DNA of 64,000 nt. Origin: Tolypeutes matacus (Eukaryota > Chordata > Mammalia > Cingulata > Chlamyphoridae). Shown piece after piece: positions 32,393 through 45,092 of the stretch. The position numbers and the translations under genes were made by a program. The notes beneath the pieces were generated by a model. The model was given only the letters and a program-made list of their open reading frames with translations, did not search any database and had not been told where the DNA came from. Numbering within the stretch: position 1 is the first letter of the stretch; each line of letters starts with the position of its first letter. The DNA lies in NCBI GenBank assembly GCA_026826555.1, contig JAKSZT010054566.1, forward strand, positions 80,736-144,735, in the 5' to 3' direction.

Positions 32393-33471
32393 CTATTGGT
32401 CTCCTTGAGTCTAAGGTGAGTCTTTTGCCAACAGCATAGAGGTGGCTCATATTTTCTTAACCATTCTGCCAGTCTGTGTCTTTTGATTGGGGAGTTTAAT
32501 CCATTAACATTAAATGTTATTCCTGTAAAGGTAGTTCTTATTTCACCCATTTTGACTTTTGGGTTTTATCTGTCATTTTATTTTCACCACACTTTTGAGA
32601 CTTTTATAGTTACTTTTACTGATATAATCTTCATTTCTAGACTCTCTTTCAAGCCTCTCTCTCTCTCTCTCTCGTCTTTTCTTTTCAGGCTGTAGCACAC
32701 CCTTAAGTATTTCCTGCAAAGCTTGTCTCTTGGTTACAAACTCTCGCAGTTTCTGTGTATCTGTGAATATTCTAAACTCACACCTCATTTTTGAAAGACA
32801 ATCTTGCTGGATATAAGATTCTTGGCTGGAAGTTTTTCTCTTGCAGTATCTTAAATATACCATACCACTGTCTTCTAGCCTCCATGGTATCTGATGAGAA
32901 ATTGGCACTTAATCTTATTGGGTATCCCTTATTTGTTATGCATTGCTTTTCTCTTGATGTTCTCAGAATTCTCTCTTTGTCTTTGGCATTTGACATTCTG
33001 ATTAGTATATGTCTCAGAGTTGGTCTATTTGGATTTATTCAGATGGGAGTACATTGTGCTTCTTGGACATGGATATCTATGTCCTTGAATAGGGCTGGGA
33101 AATTTTGTACCATTAATTCTTCAAATATTCCTTCTGTCCCCTTACCCTTCTCCTCTCCTTCTGGGATACCATAACACATATGTTTGCAAGTCTCTTGCTG
33201 TCGTTTAGTTCCCTGAGATCTTGTTCAGTTTTTCCCCCTTATTTTCTTCATCTGTTCTTTTGTATGTTCACTTTTAGAGGCTATTTCTTCAAGCTCACCA
33301 ATCCTTCCTTCTGCCTCCTCAAATCTGCTATTATATGATTCCAGTGTATTTTAAATTTCACTTATTACACCTTTCATTCCCATAAGATCTGCTATTTTTC
33401 TATGTATGCTTTCAAATTCTTCTTTGTGTTAATCCAATGTCTTCTTAATATCCTTAATCTGTTTAGCCATC

Positions 33472-34005
33472 TGTTGCAGTTGGGCAGTTTGATGTAATTA
33501 TGAATTCCAAAAATATAATTGGATCATGCTTGTAAACTGATCTGTTAATCTGGGCATGATTAAGTTATGATTAGGGCGTTGACTGGGTCAGTAGGGTGTT
33601 GAGCCACACCCCTTTGGTGGGTGGGGAATTGAATATAAAAGGCATGGCAAAGGACAGAGGAAGCAGTTTTTGAGACACAGTTTTGATGTTGGAGAGAAGG
33701 CAAGAGAAGAGAAGAGAAGAGAAGCAAGCCATTCACCTGATAGTCTACAGCTGACCATGTGGAGGAACCAGGAGCTAAGCCCAGAGAGAAACACAGCCCT
33801 GGGAAGAGAGGAACCCAAGAAGCCTGAACGCTGGCAAACATCGGCAGCTGTCTTGCTCTAACACGTGGCAATGGACTTTGGTGAGAGAAGAAACTTATGC
33901 TTTATGGCCTGGTAACTGTGGACTTCTACCCCAAATAAATACCCTTTATAAAGATCAACCAATCTCTGGTATATTGCATTAGTGCCCCTTTGGCTGACTA
34001 ATACA
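33472..34005 (+). mobile_element. Solo LTR, family A, in inner L1 ORF1
   Basis: This 534-bp element begins TG and ends ACA, flanked by perfect 5-bp duplications CCATC (33467-33471 and 34006-34010). It carries a TATA-like GAATATAAAAGG and AATAAA ('ccaaataaataccctttata'). The surrounding L1 ORF1 coiled-coil region continues on both sides. There are no internal genes. Confidence 0.9.
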
Positions 34006-35812
34006 CCATCTCATTGAATTTTTAAGGAGATTTATTTGAATATCTATGATTAGTTGTCTCAACTCCTTTATGTCATTTGGAGGCTTATCTTGTTCCTTTA
34101 ACTGGGCCATATCTTCCTGTTTCTTGGTATAAATTATAATTTTTTGTTTGGTGTCTTGGCATCTGGTTTACTAGATGTATTTATTCTGGGTGCAGTTTCT
34201 CTCTTTAGTTTAGGGCTTGCCCTTTCTCCCTTGCTAGTTGTGTAATAGGAGTAGAGGATGAAGCTGGTGCTGTAAGCTGTGGAGCCTCAAGCTGTCCTTA
34301 TTGCCCCAGAGACCAATGAACCTTCTCCCAACTTTCTCCTTTGCCAGGGGTAGAGAAAGAGCCACAGCCATGTGTAATAATCCAAGTCGTGCAGGCCTAG
34401 ACTGTAGTTGCCCAGAGAGACTTATGAAGCTTCATGTCCCTTTCTCCCCTGCTTGGGGTGGGGTGGAGCTGCAGGTGTGGGCAGCAATCCATGCCGTGCA
34501 GGTCCAAAATGACCACAGTTGCCCCAGTAGACTTCCGATATTCAGTCTGTGCCAGCCAAATATACCTGCAGTTACCTGGAGAGGCTGATACAGGGTTCAC
34601 CAGCTTCTTCCTTGCTAGAGGTGGGACTGAAGTCTAGGCTAGGGCTGCTGTCCAATCTGGGTGAAAGAAGCAGGTTCCTGCCATCACTGTGATTTTCTGT
34701 CAGCCCGGCTTCCCCTCATGCTGGTGGTGGAGTCATTACTGGCCTCTTTCCAACTTGGACAGGTTCAAACTTTAGCTGTTCTTAGGTTATACTTTAGCCA
34801 GCCAAACTGACTAATCAGTAGCTGAAGTTGGTGCCCAACTGTCTCTTCCTCCCCTGTTTTTGGCAAGTGGAGCTTCCAATTCCAGCCACGGAATAGCTCC
34901 TGAGGCAGCTTGTGCCACCAGTGGAGGATGGGCACCAGCCTCTGTGGTGTGGAGGGCTCTACTTACAAATCTTCCCTGCAGAGGGGCAGTCTCCTCCTTC
35001 CATTCTTTCAAGGATGTTGCAGGATGCTCTTCTGGTCTCCAGGAGTCCCCAAACAAGTGCTTTAGAGAGTTCTAGGTGGTTACTAACTGCTCTGTAGTAG
35101 GACCTGACTCTAGGAGCTCCTTACTCTGCTACCATCTTGCTGGTTGTCCCTATATCTTTTGATTGGGGAGTTTAATCCATTCACATTTCATGATATTACT
35201 TTAAATGCATTATTTGCTTCCACCATTTTTTCTTTAGTTTTCATGTGTCATATCTTATTTTTGTCTGTCCTTTTACTCTTTTGTTTACCTTTTCTGCTAT
35301 TCTTGCCTTCTACAATCCCCTCCAAGGCTCTTTCTCCTGTTTTTTCTTTTGGGCTATAAAGCTCCTTTTAATATCTCCTACAAAGGGGGGCTTATAAGAG
35401 AAACTCTCTTAGTTTCTGTTTATTTGTGAATATTTTAAACTCATCTTCATATATATATTTACTTTTTCATGAAGCTATGTTTATTGTTAAATTGTCTTGT
35501 TGAATTATGGGATAGAGCCTGGTGGCACTAAACAGGCAACCCTAGGCCTTACATTGGTTCTTGGCTGTTTTTACTAGCCTGTGAAATCCAAGTCAGTACA
35601 CCCCACTTTTCCACAGACTCCCTGAGCTCCTGCTCAGTTTTTTCCATTCCTTTTTCTCCCTGTTCTCTTTCTTCAATTTCAGCTGTTCTGTCTTCTATAT
35701 TGCTTATTCTTTTTTTCTATCATTTTGAGTCTGCTGTTGTATGCTTCTAATGTGTTTTTTATCTCAAATATCATGTCTTTCCTTCCCATGAGCTCTATTA
35801 TTTTTCTCTTCA

Positions 35813-35911
35813 GTTTTTTTTTTTTTTTTACCGGGAGGTCCCGGGGATCGAACCCGGGTCCCTCCATATGGGAGACGGACGCCCAACCAGTTGAGCCACA
35901 TCCGACCCCCT
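35813..35911 (-). mobile_element. tRNA-derived (DAS-like) SINE
   Basis: Same family as 13564-13672: poly-T tail, 'accgggaggtcccggggatcgaaccc', 'ctccatatgggagacggacgccc' and 'ttgagccacatccg'. It is inserted in the outer L1's ORF1/5' region. Flanks CTCTTCAG and CTCTTTAG suggest a diverged target duplication. Confidence 0.85.
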
Positions 35912-37057
35912 CTCTTTAGCTGTATTGTCCTTCAACTCATTAATTTGATTTTGGAAATTTTTACAAATCTCGTTGATTAGTTGTTTCAAATTCTGTGTCT
36001 TATCTGGGGCTTTGATATATTCCTTTGCTTAAGCTATGTCTTCCAATTTCTTAATATGTCTTGTAATTTTTTGCTGATATCTAGGCATATGCTTATGATG
36101 CTGAGTTTACTCTGATGCTCAATTTCTCTCTTTTGTAGAGATTTAGTGGAAGCTGAGTGTTACTGCCGTTCTTTGATTCTTGGTTCAACCTGTTCTGGGT
36201 CTTTAGGATTGTCCCTATTTGTTGCTCAAATCTGGACCCTGGACCCAGTAATTGGTTATAGACCAGCTTCTGGGGTCTTTGGGGAGGGAGGCTGTAAAGG
36301 CCAGAAAAAAGCCTCTCTTACTTATTTCCTTTTACTTTCATCACGTGCACGTCCTTGGTCTACTAGCAGATGGTGCCCTTTGCAAGGCCTCTCAGTTCAA
36401 AGCCTGGTTGGAATGTGTTTGCTGCAACACAGACTGGATCAGTATGACAGAGGATCCTGCCTGGAGGCGAAGAGCCTCAGAATTCAAACTTTCTCATGGC
36501 TGTTCTCCTTTGCTGGCAGCCTGCTTTCTTTTCCTGGGCAGGAAATAATTCCAATCCCCTCTGCATCTCCAACAACCAGGCCCAGTCAGTAGGGAGGGAG
36601 CGTTGGATCTCTTTAGTCCTAGGCTGGCTCCCAAGTCAAACAATGGTGCATCCCTTTCCAGCCAGGAAGGGCTTGTGGGACACAGCAGACCACATTTGTG
36701 GAGCAAAAGCTGAGTCAGCCTTAGGCTGTGTCCCTCTCTCTCCTGGTTCCTGGGGAAGTGGATCCCTGTGGTCCCCTTTGTCTGTAGCCACAGCTTGAGG
36801 CCTGAGAATTCAAAATAGTCTATAGGGTGGGGGGAAATGCTGGCAGCTGAAGCTTTAACTTACAGTTTTGCCATCGAGATTCTTTTCCTTTGTCTCTCTC
36901 TCTTTTGGTGGTGTCCAGCCTTCCCCTGGTGCCCTAAACCCTGGAACGTTTTTTTTCCAGGCCATTTCTCCCTGTTCTCTAGCTATTTTTCTGGGAGAGA
37001 AGAGAGTCTTGTGTCTTTCTAGTCTGCTATCTTCCCGGAAGTGAACAAATTCTAATT

Positions 37058-38500
37058 GGTTTAAGCCACTCATGGAAATTTCATTCACTTTCAGGGATTG
37101 ATTTGGATCTGGGCATGGAACCCAATCTTGGCCAATGGGACTTTAGGGTAAATCTGGTGGGAGGATTTTGGAAATTGTTTTACCTTTATAATATATAGTA
37201 ATATACCAGAGGAAATACTCCTTATAATAAATATTAGGTGAGGTAGTAACTACTGCCATTTGCCAAATGTTTCCTGGACATAGTAAAATGAAATTTTCTT
37301 TGTTGGATTGGTGGTGCCATGTAACTGATTCTGGCCAATGGTTTATGAGCAAGTGACATGCGTCACTTAAGGCTAGAACATTTAATTGTAGACAGGAAAC
37401 ACTACAGAGTTCTCCCTCTTCTTACCCTGGCATGAGACTTGAAATGTTTCAGATGACAGGTGCTCCATCAGCCTGGGTCTCTGAGTGATTCCAATGCCAA
37501 CCCTCAGTGGACATGGAGCATGAGTGAGAAGTAAACCTTTGTTGTCTTAAGTCATTGAGATGTGGGGGCAAGTTTATTATAGTACACAGCCTAGTCTATC
37601 TTGATAGATATGTAAATTAGCATCAGGAGTGAGGTGGTGCTGTAATAAAAAACAAAAACACATGGCATTTGCTTAGACATAGGGCAATGGGAACAAGGAA
37701 ACTTATCCGAAGCCAGAAAGATGGAGACTGAGATGCTTTGGAAGCCAGATAATAAACTTGAATTTAGAGCTTTAGGGGAAGAATGTGAATCCAGAACATT
37801 AGGAGTAGCCCAAGTTGGCTGAAAATTGAGAAGGCCTTTGAGAGACAGAGGCTAATTACAACTCAGCTTTTGGTAAGGATACAATCAAGGATATAGCACT
37901 GGTTAAATCATTATTAACTACTGTTAAAAGCTCTGAGTGGATTAAGAACCTCTTCCAAGTGGACTAAATGGTGCTGTGAAAGAGAGATGAAGGATATGGC
38001 TTTCCAAGGATCCCTGATAAACTTTAAGTTACCTGAAATTGGACACAGAGAGATCTTGAACAGAATTGTGGGTGTGATTTTTGGAACATGTTGTTGACTG
38101 GAGGCTTATAAAAATGAAAGAAGAGCGCCATGTCTGCCCCCTGGATTTTAGAAATGGTATAGACCAGTGGTTACTGTGTGTCTCCCCTTCCTCCCCTTTC
38201 CTAAGGGCATGAAGCCATTTTTCCCCTTCTACCATTGTGTATTGGATATGTAAAGGGCAAGTCATTTAATTCACTTGTTCTGACTTAGGTTCTACTCAGT
38301 TTACTTCCTGCCCAGCTCCTGTGGACATTTGAGTCTGTGACACTTTACACCAAGCTATCTGACGGCATGGACTGAACTGTGCTCCTGGAAACTCAGTGGA
38401 CCAAGGTTCATTCCACTGCCAGGACCAAGACCTGGGTTCCATGAGTGACTTCACAATACCCGTGATGGTTCCTAGCCTCCCATTGCGGCTCCAGTCTGCT
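37058..38500. other. Intergenic upstream of FAM187B-like exon
   Basis: LTR-like words occur near 37058-37620 ('tgttgtcttaagtcattgaga', 'acacagcctagtctatcttgat'), suggesting an old MaLR-type fragment. The last 60 nt before the ATG at 38501 are alignable with those before the ATG at 51158, so the FAM187B duplication extends upstream of the coding exon. Confidence 0.6.
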
Positions 38501-39213
38501 ATGCTGTTTACCCTGCTGCTGCTTAGCATTTCTTTCCCCATTCTGGGGGCGCAGATGTTAATCAACTGTACCCATAAGAGTCTCTGCCAGCGGGCCCTAC
38601 TCTCGGGGAATGATATTGTTCTGCATTGTGACCATCCCAGGGCCCTCTGGTACTTCTCTTCCATCCTGGGGAAGGGCGCCTTCCCCCTCTCTTCAATGTC
38701 TAATGTAAAGGAACTGCCTGGGGGCAGCCTCCAGTTGACCAACCCCCAGCCCTCGCAGACGGGCCTCTACCACTGCCAGGACAGGAGCGGTGCCCTCCTG
38801 GTGCAGTTCGAGATTGACTTCCAGGATGCCACCACCCTGCACATTACGCACAAAGGCCTGGGCCAGGTGCCCCTGGAGAATGAGACCCTGAACCTGGGCA
38901 GAGGGCAGCTCGTCTTCACCCGCTGGGAGCCCTGGCAGGACTGTAACCGCTGCGGGGAACCAGGTGAGCGCAAACGCCTGGGCTACTGCTATGTCGAGGA
39001 GCCCCTGGAGGAACCCAGGCCCTGCTGGCTCCACCTGAGAGAGGTGGAGGCACGGTCCAGTCGCATGCGGCCTGAGCTGCAGGTGGAAGCCTGCTTCGTG
39101 CCCTGTGACCACGTCAGGGAAACCAACCAGCCGTTCTTCATCTTTGACCTTCACCAGCTGGGCCAAACGACCAACAACATGTGGCTCACCTGCCCCTTGG
39201 CCTCCATCTACAG
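38501..39213 (+). CDS. FAM187B-like first coding exon (upstream duplicate)
   Basis: This open 713-nt exon begins MLFTLLLLSISFPILGAQ, a signal peptide, followed by an Ig-like ectodomain with [41 protein letters not shown] and PELQVEAC. It ends SIYR at the donor CTACAG|GTGACAGG. Length and phase equal the first exon of the downstream FAM187B (51158-51870). No frameshift or stop is present. I find no matching exon 2 between here and 51 kb. It may splice to the exon 2 at 54081, or it may be a partial duplicate. A human FAM187B duplicate is annotated as a pseudogene as far as I recall, so decay elsewhere is possible. Confidence 0.85.
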
Positions 39214-42200
39214 GTGACAGGACCAGGCCACCAGCCCTGCCTTTGGCCCTCCCCCAGGCTTTATGTCCTGTGCCCATGTGAGTTGGGGGTTGATTCCCCC
39301 CACCACCACCAGCAGGCTCTGTCTCCAGCCCATGAGACATCATGGTCAACCTGGGCAGAAAACAATCCCTTCTCTGGCTTATCCAGATGTTCATTCAGCA
39401 AGAATTCTCGCCCTGGGCAGGGGATGTTGGGGACATGGTGGTGGCCATCAGAGACCCAGTCTCTGCCCTCACAGGCTTTTGATATTCATGGGGAAACCCA
39501 ACGTAAAACGTAGGGACCATGCCACCCTGGCTCGTGCTCATGCCACCATAGACTCCAGGTGGTATCTGCATCCTGACTGGACTCTAATATGGCTGGTCTA
39601 TCCTTCCTTGCACCAATGCCACAGTCTAAGTTATTATATTTTTTATAATGTCACGATATCTGATAGCATCAGTCTTCCAAATTTGTTTTTCAAGATTGTC
39701 TATTCTTTTAATTTATTTGTTTTACTTGAGAAGTTGTGAGTTAACAAATAATCATGCATACCATACATGATTCCCATACATCTCCCCATCACCAACACCT
39801 GACATTGTTATGACACATTTGTTACAAATGATGAAAGAACATCATCGTAGTATTACCACTATCTGTAGTCCATAGCTTATATTTGGTGTGTTTTTCCCAC
39901 AAACCATCCTACAGGATTGTCTATTCTTGGTCCTTTGCATTTCCACAAAAATTTTGGAATCAGCTTGTAATTTTCACCTCCCAAAATCCTTTTTAAAAAA
40001 AAACAAATTGGGACCTCACTGAATCTAAAGGTAAATTTGAAGAGATTCAGTATATCACAATATTTCGTCTTCCAATCCATGCACATGTGAAACACTTCCA
40101 TTATTTAGGCATTCTTTAATTCCTCTCAGCCATGTTCAGTTACTAATGTAGATGTCTAGCATATCTTTCTTTTGAGATTTTTAAACTTTTAAAAAACTTT
40201 TGGTAAAATATACATGAAAAAAATCATTTAAACACTTTCAAGTGAACAATTCTGTCACATTAAGTACATTGACAATATTATGTAGCTTTCACCACTATTT
40301 CCAGAATATTTTAATCATCCCAAATGGAAAGTCATACCCTTTAAGTAATAATCCCACTCCCACTCCTGATATCAACTATTCTGCTTACTGTCTTTATGAG
40401 TTTACTTATTCTATTTCTATTCTATTCTATTTCATATAAGAGAAATCATACAATATTTGTCATTTTGTGTCTGATTTATTTCATTCAACATGCTGTTATC
40501 AAGGTTCATCCATGTTATAGCATGTACCAGAACTCCGTTTCTTTCTATAGCTGAATTATATTCCCTTGTATGTATAGACCACATTTTTTTTATCCATTCC
40601 TCTATTGATGGACACTTGGGGTTGCTTCCACTTTTTAGGTGTCATGAATAATGCTGTAATGAACATTGGTGTACAAACATCTCTTCAATTCCTTGCTTTC
40701 AACTCTTTTGGATAGATACCAAAAAGTGGAATTACTGTATCACATAATAATTCTATGCCTAACTTTCGGAGGAACCGCCAAACTTTTTCACAGCATCTGC
40801 ACCATTTTCCATTCCCACCAACAACACATGAGGATTCCAATTTCTCTGTATCCTTGCTAAGCTTGTTATTTTCAAAATTTTAAAATAATAGCCATCCTAA
40901 TGAGTGGTACCTTGTCATTTTGATTTGCATTTTCCCAATGACTAATGATATTGAGTATTTTTTCATGTGCTTATTGGCCATTTGTATATCTTCTATTTTT
41001 TAAATTAGAGAAGTTGTGGGTTTACGAAACAATCATGTATAAAATACAGGATTCCCATATACCACCCTATTATTAACACCTTGCATTGGTGTGGTACATT
41101 TGTTACAATTGATGAAAGCAAATTTTTATCATTGTACTATTAACTATAGTTCATAGCTTTACTGAGGGTTCACTATTTGTGAAGTGCAGTTCCATGGATT
41201 TGTTTTGTAAATTTTTATTCTATCATCATATATACAACCTAACGTTTCCTCTTTTAACCACATTCAGATATATATTTCAGTGCTGTTGATTACATTCACA
41301 GTGTTGTGCTACCATCACCACCATCCATTACCAAACCATTTCCTTCATTCCAAATAGGAACCTATACGTTTTAAGCATTAACTTTTCAGTAACCTACATT
41401 CTGGATTTCCGACTCTATGAGTTTGCTTATAATAATTATTTCATATCAGTGTGTCTGGCTTATTTCACTCAACATGATGTCTTCAGGTTCATCACGTTGT
41501 CATATGTAACAGGAGTTCATTCCTTTTTATAGCTGAATAATATTCCATTGTATGTATATGCCACTTTTAAAAAATCCATTCATTGGTTAATGGACACTTG
41601 GGTTGCTTCAATCTTTTGGCATTTGTGGATAATGCTGCTATTAACATTGGTGTGCAAATATCTATTTGAGTGCCTGCTTTCAATTCTTTGGAGTATATAC
41701 CTAGAAGTGGGATTGCCAGGTCATATGGTAGTTCTATACTTAGCTTTCTGAGGAACTGCCAAACTGCCTTCCACAGTGGCTACACCATTTTACATTTCCA
41801 CCAGCAATGAATGAGGGTTCCCATTTCTCCAACACTTGTAATTCTCCATTTTTTTTTTAAACAGTAGCCATTATAATGGGTGTAAAATGATATCTCATTA
41901 TAGTTTTGATTTGCATTTCCCTGATGGGTAATGATTTTGAGCACCTTTTCATGTGCTTTTTGGCCATTTATATATCTCCTTTGGAGAAATATCTATATAA
42001 GTCCTTTGGCTATTTTTCAATTGGGTTGTTAGTCTTTTTGCTGTTGAGTTGTAGGAGTTCTTTATATATTCTGGATATTAAACCCTTAGCAGATCTATGG
42101 TTTCCAAATATTTCCACCCATTCTGTAGGTTGTTGTTTCACTATCTTGAAAATGTTCTTTGATGCACAAAAGTTTTGTATTTTGATGAAATCCAATTTAT

Positions 42201-42270
42201 CTAGTTTTTCTTTTGTTGCCCATACTTTTGGTATAAAAATCTAAGAATTCATTGCCTAACACAAGGTCCT

Positions 42271-42819
42271 TGTAATAGTCAGCCAAAGGCGTGCCAGTGC
42301 GAAATACCAGAAATGGGTTGGTCTTTATAAAGGGTATTTATTTGGAGTAGAAGTCCACAGTTACCAGGCCATAAAGCGGAAGTTTCTTCTCTCACCAAAG
42401 TCCATTGCCACGTGTTGGAGCAAGACAGCTGCCAACGTTTGCCAGGGTTCAGGTTTCTTGGGTTCCCTCTCTTCCCAGGGCTGCATTTCTCTCCGGGCTT
42501 AGCTCCTCTGTTTCCTCCACAAGGTTAGCTGTAGACGATCAGGCAAACGGCTCGCTTCTCTTCTCCTGGAGCCTTCTCTCCAACATCAAAACTCCAACAT
42601 CAAAACTGCTACTCAAAACTGCTCCCTCTGTTCTTTGCCTTGCCTTTTATATTCGATTCACCCACCCACCAAGGGGTGGGGCTCAATGCCCTACTGACGT
42701 GGCCCAGTCAATGCCCTAATCATAACTTAATCATGCCCAGATTAGCATACCAGTTTACAAGCATAATCTAATATAGATTTTTGGAATTCATAATTACATC
42801 AAATTGCCAAACGGCTACA
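42271..42819 (-). mobile_element. Solo LTR, family A, minus strand
   Basis: This 549-bp element reads TGTAATAGTCAGCC ... GGCTACA on the plus strand. Perfect 5-bp duplications GTCCT lie at 42266-42270 and 42820-42824. It interrupts an L1. It has no internal genes. Confidence 0.9.
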
Positions 42820-44998
42820 GTCCTGAAGATATTTCCTTATGTGTTTTTTTGTTTGTTTTTGTTTTGGTAAGAGTTTTATATTTAGGTTGTTCATCCATTT
42901 TGAATTAATTTTTTTGTGTATGGTGAGAGGTAGGGGGCTTAAATTCATTGTTTTGCATTTGGCATTTGGATTTCCTGTTGTCCCAGCACCAATTTGTTGA
43001 TGAAACTATTCTATCCCCCTTAAAGGGACTTGGTACCCTTGTCAAAAATCAATTGGCCATGAGTGTGTAGGTTTATTCTGAACTCTCAATTCTATTCCAT
43101 TAGTCTATATGTTGCATATTTTTCATTATATTTATTCCCAGGTATTTGATGTTTTTCATGCTATCATAAATTGTCTTTTTTTATTTTTTAAAAGATACTT
43201 AGATTACATAAATCTTACACAAAAGATATGCCCCACTCCCCACACCTCCCACACCCTCCCATATGAGCATCCTCCATTAGTGTGGCACATTCATTGCAAT
43301 TAATAAACGCATCCTGGGGCTTTGCCATTAAGCATGGACCATACTTTACATTTTAGTCTACACTCTCTCCCACACAATTCTGCATGTTATATGATGATAT
43401 AAAATGGCCTATACCTGTCATTGCAATGTCACTCAGGACGATTCCCAAGTCCCGAAAAAGCCTCTATATTACAACTGTTTTTCCCTCTCCCTGCCCCCAG
43501 AGGCTCCGTGGCCACTGGCTCCACATCAATGTTGTAATTTCTTCCATTGCTAGAATCACAATATGTCTATAGTAGAATACCAGTAAGTCCACTCTAGTTC
43601 ATAGCTCTTCCCCCAATCCCGAGGATTCTGGGATGGTGATGTTCACTCCACCTCCAAATGAGAGGGGGCTTATATCCCAGGGGAAAATGGATGGGACTAT
43701 CCTGCCTGCAGCTGCAGACTCTCTCCATTCCCTGGGATTGCTGTTGTCCATCATCATCTCCCCGCCAGTTGTCCTGGGTGAGTCCAATGAGCTGTAGAGT
43801 AGGTGTTGCAACTCTGCTGAGGTTCCGGTCCCAGCTGGCACCTGGACAGCCCAAAGACTCAAGTTTCTGGATGTACATCTACAAACTCCAGCACCAAGTA
43901 TAGGTTTAAATAGAAGGTACAGATAAGCCATGTGCAGGGAAGACATAATTGAGTCTGAGTCTGTCACACTCAGGAGCACAAACTCCAAAGTAGGGCCCAC
44001 TGGCAAGGCACCAAACTCTGGGGCTATCTGCCCTGACCATAGGACCTGGGTGTTTCCAGAGCCCTCAGGAGCCCCACTATTTGGGGTAGTATCTACTTTG
44101 GAAGTCTATGAGCTCCTATTGAAATATGTGTAAGTGTTACCTCTGGGATGACCTCCCGACTCACTTTGAAGTCTCTTAGCCATATAAACTCATTTGTCTT
44201 TACCTTTCCCCCCTTTTATTCGAGGTCTTTATCCAGTTGCATTGCTAGTTGGTTCTTGGTAGCAATCCCTCGGTGCCAGGGAGGCTCAACCCCGGGAGTC
44301 ATGTCCCACGCTGGGGGAAAGGTAATGCATTCATATGCTGAGTTTGGCTTAGAGAGAGGCCACATTTGAGCAACAAGGAGGCTCTCAGGAGGCAACCCTT
44401 AGGTACCCCATAACAATATGCTAAGTTTCAATTTCAAGAGCAAAGACTCATAAGCCTAGTCGTCAATATCAAGGGTTCATCAGTGGATCATCCTCCTTCG
44501 CCAGTCACTGTGCCTGCACTTGGGGGAGTGTTGCTGCTCCCTTAGAGAATGTGGTAGAGCACTCCAGGATGGGAATTCAGTATTCTCTCGGTTATTGAGT
44601 GAGTCTCCACCCACTGTGACAATGTCCTGTGAACATTTGAACATTTTTACATACCTTATATGTATGCTCTGGTGAACTTCCTCCCATGCATCCCTCATCA
44701 CTGACACCCCATACCAATGATCTTCCCCCACCCCAGTTGTAACCCTTCTGTGATCCAAAACTTCTTCAAAAATGAAGCCATTACAATAGCCAAATACAAT
44801 TAATAGGAAAATGAAACAATGAAGATAAGTTTAAATATAAGAAATAAAATACTAAAAAAACTAAAAATTAAATTAAATTAAAAGATTGGGATATTAAAAA
44901 AAAGAAAATCTTAAAAAAAAAATTTTTTTTTTTGTCATTTTTCCTTTCATCACAGTACAGACAGAACACCAGATATTGTGGCGATGAAAGGAAAAACG

Positions 44999-45092
44999 CC
45001 ATTTTTTTTTTTTAAGGAAGTACTAGCGATTGGACCCAGAACCTTGTACATGGGAAGCAGGTACAACCACTGAGCTACATCTGCTCCCCAGA
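44999..45092 (-). mobile_element. tRNA-derived SINE, second family
   Basis: After a poly-T tail it reads 'aaggaagtactagcgattggaccc', 'ccttgtacatgggaagcaggtac' and 'ccactgagctacatctgctccc'. It is the reverse complement of the type seen at 57745-57966. Confidence 0.8.

Larger units (their letters stand above)
29591..35150 (-). mobile_element. Inner L1 inserted in the outer L1's ORF2
   Basis: At 29590 the outer ORF2 stops within its N-terminal region, and a second L1 3' UTR begins ('aaaatttattgaaacatatcactc'). At about 35150 the second L1's 5' end (minus strand GGTAGCAGAGTAAGGAGC) gives way to 'tcttttgattggggagttt', which resumes the outer ORF2. Shared CTATAT at both seams may be the target duplication. 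The inner copy has ORF2 (30610-31340) joined abruptly to its N-terminal part (32393-32560), then ORF1 (about 32700-33460) and 5' UTR (34200-35140). Confidence 0.7.
24872..37042 (-). mobile_element. Nested L1 block (outer L1 plus inserted elements)
   Basis: A perfect 15-bp direct repeat (GAACAAATTCTAATT) at 24857-24871 and 37043-37057 brackets this 12.2-kb block, as expected for one L1 insertion later enlarged by others. The outer L1 runs on the minus strand: 3' UTR near 24960-25900, ORF2 remnants 25900-29590, then ORF1/5' UTR remnants 35150-37042 ending in CTTCCGGGAAGATAGCAGAC. ORF2 remnants are broken by many stops. Examples are minus-strand peptides resembling the reverse transcriptase (28046-27609) and the endonuclease (29423-29142). 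Confidence 0.85.
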
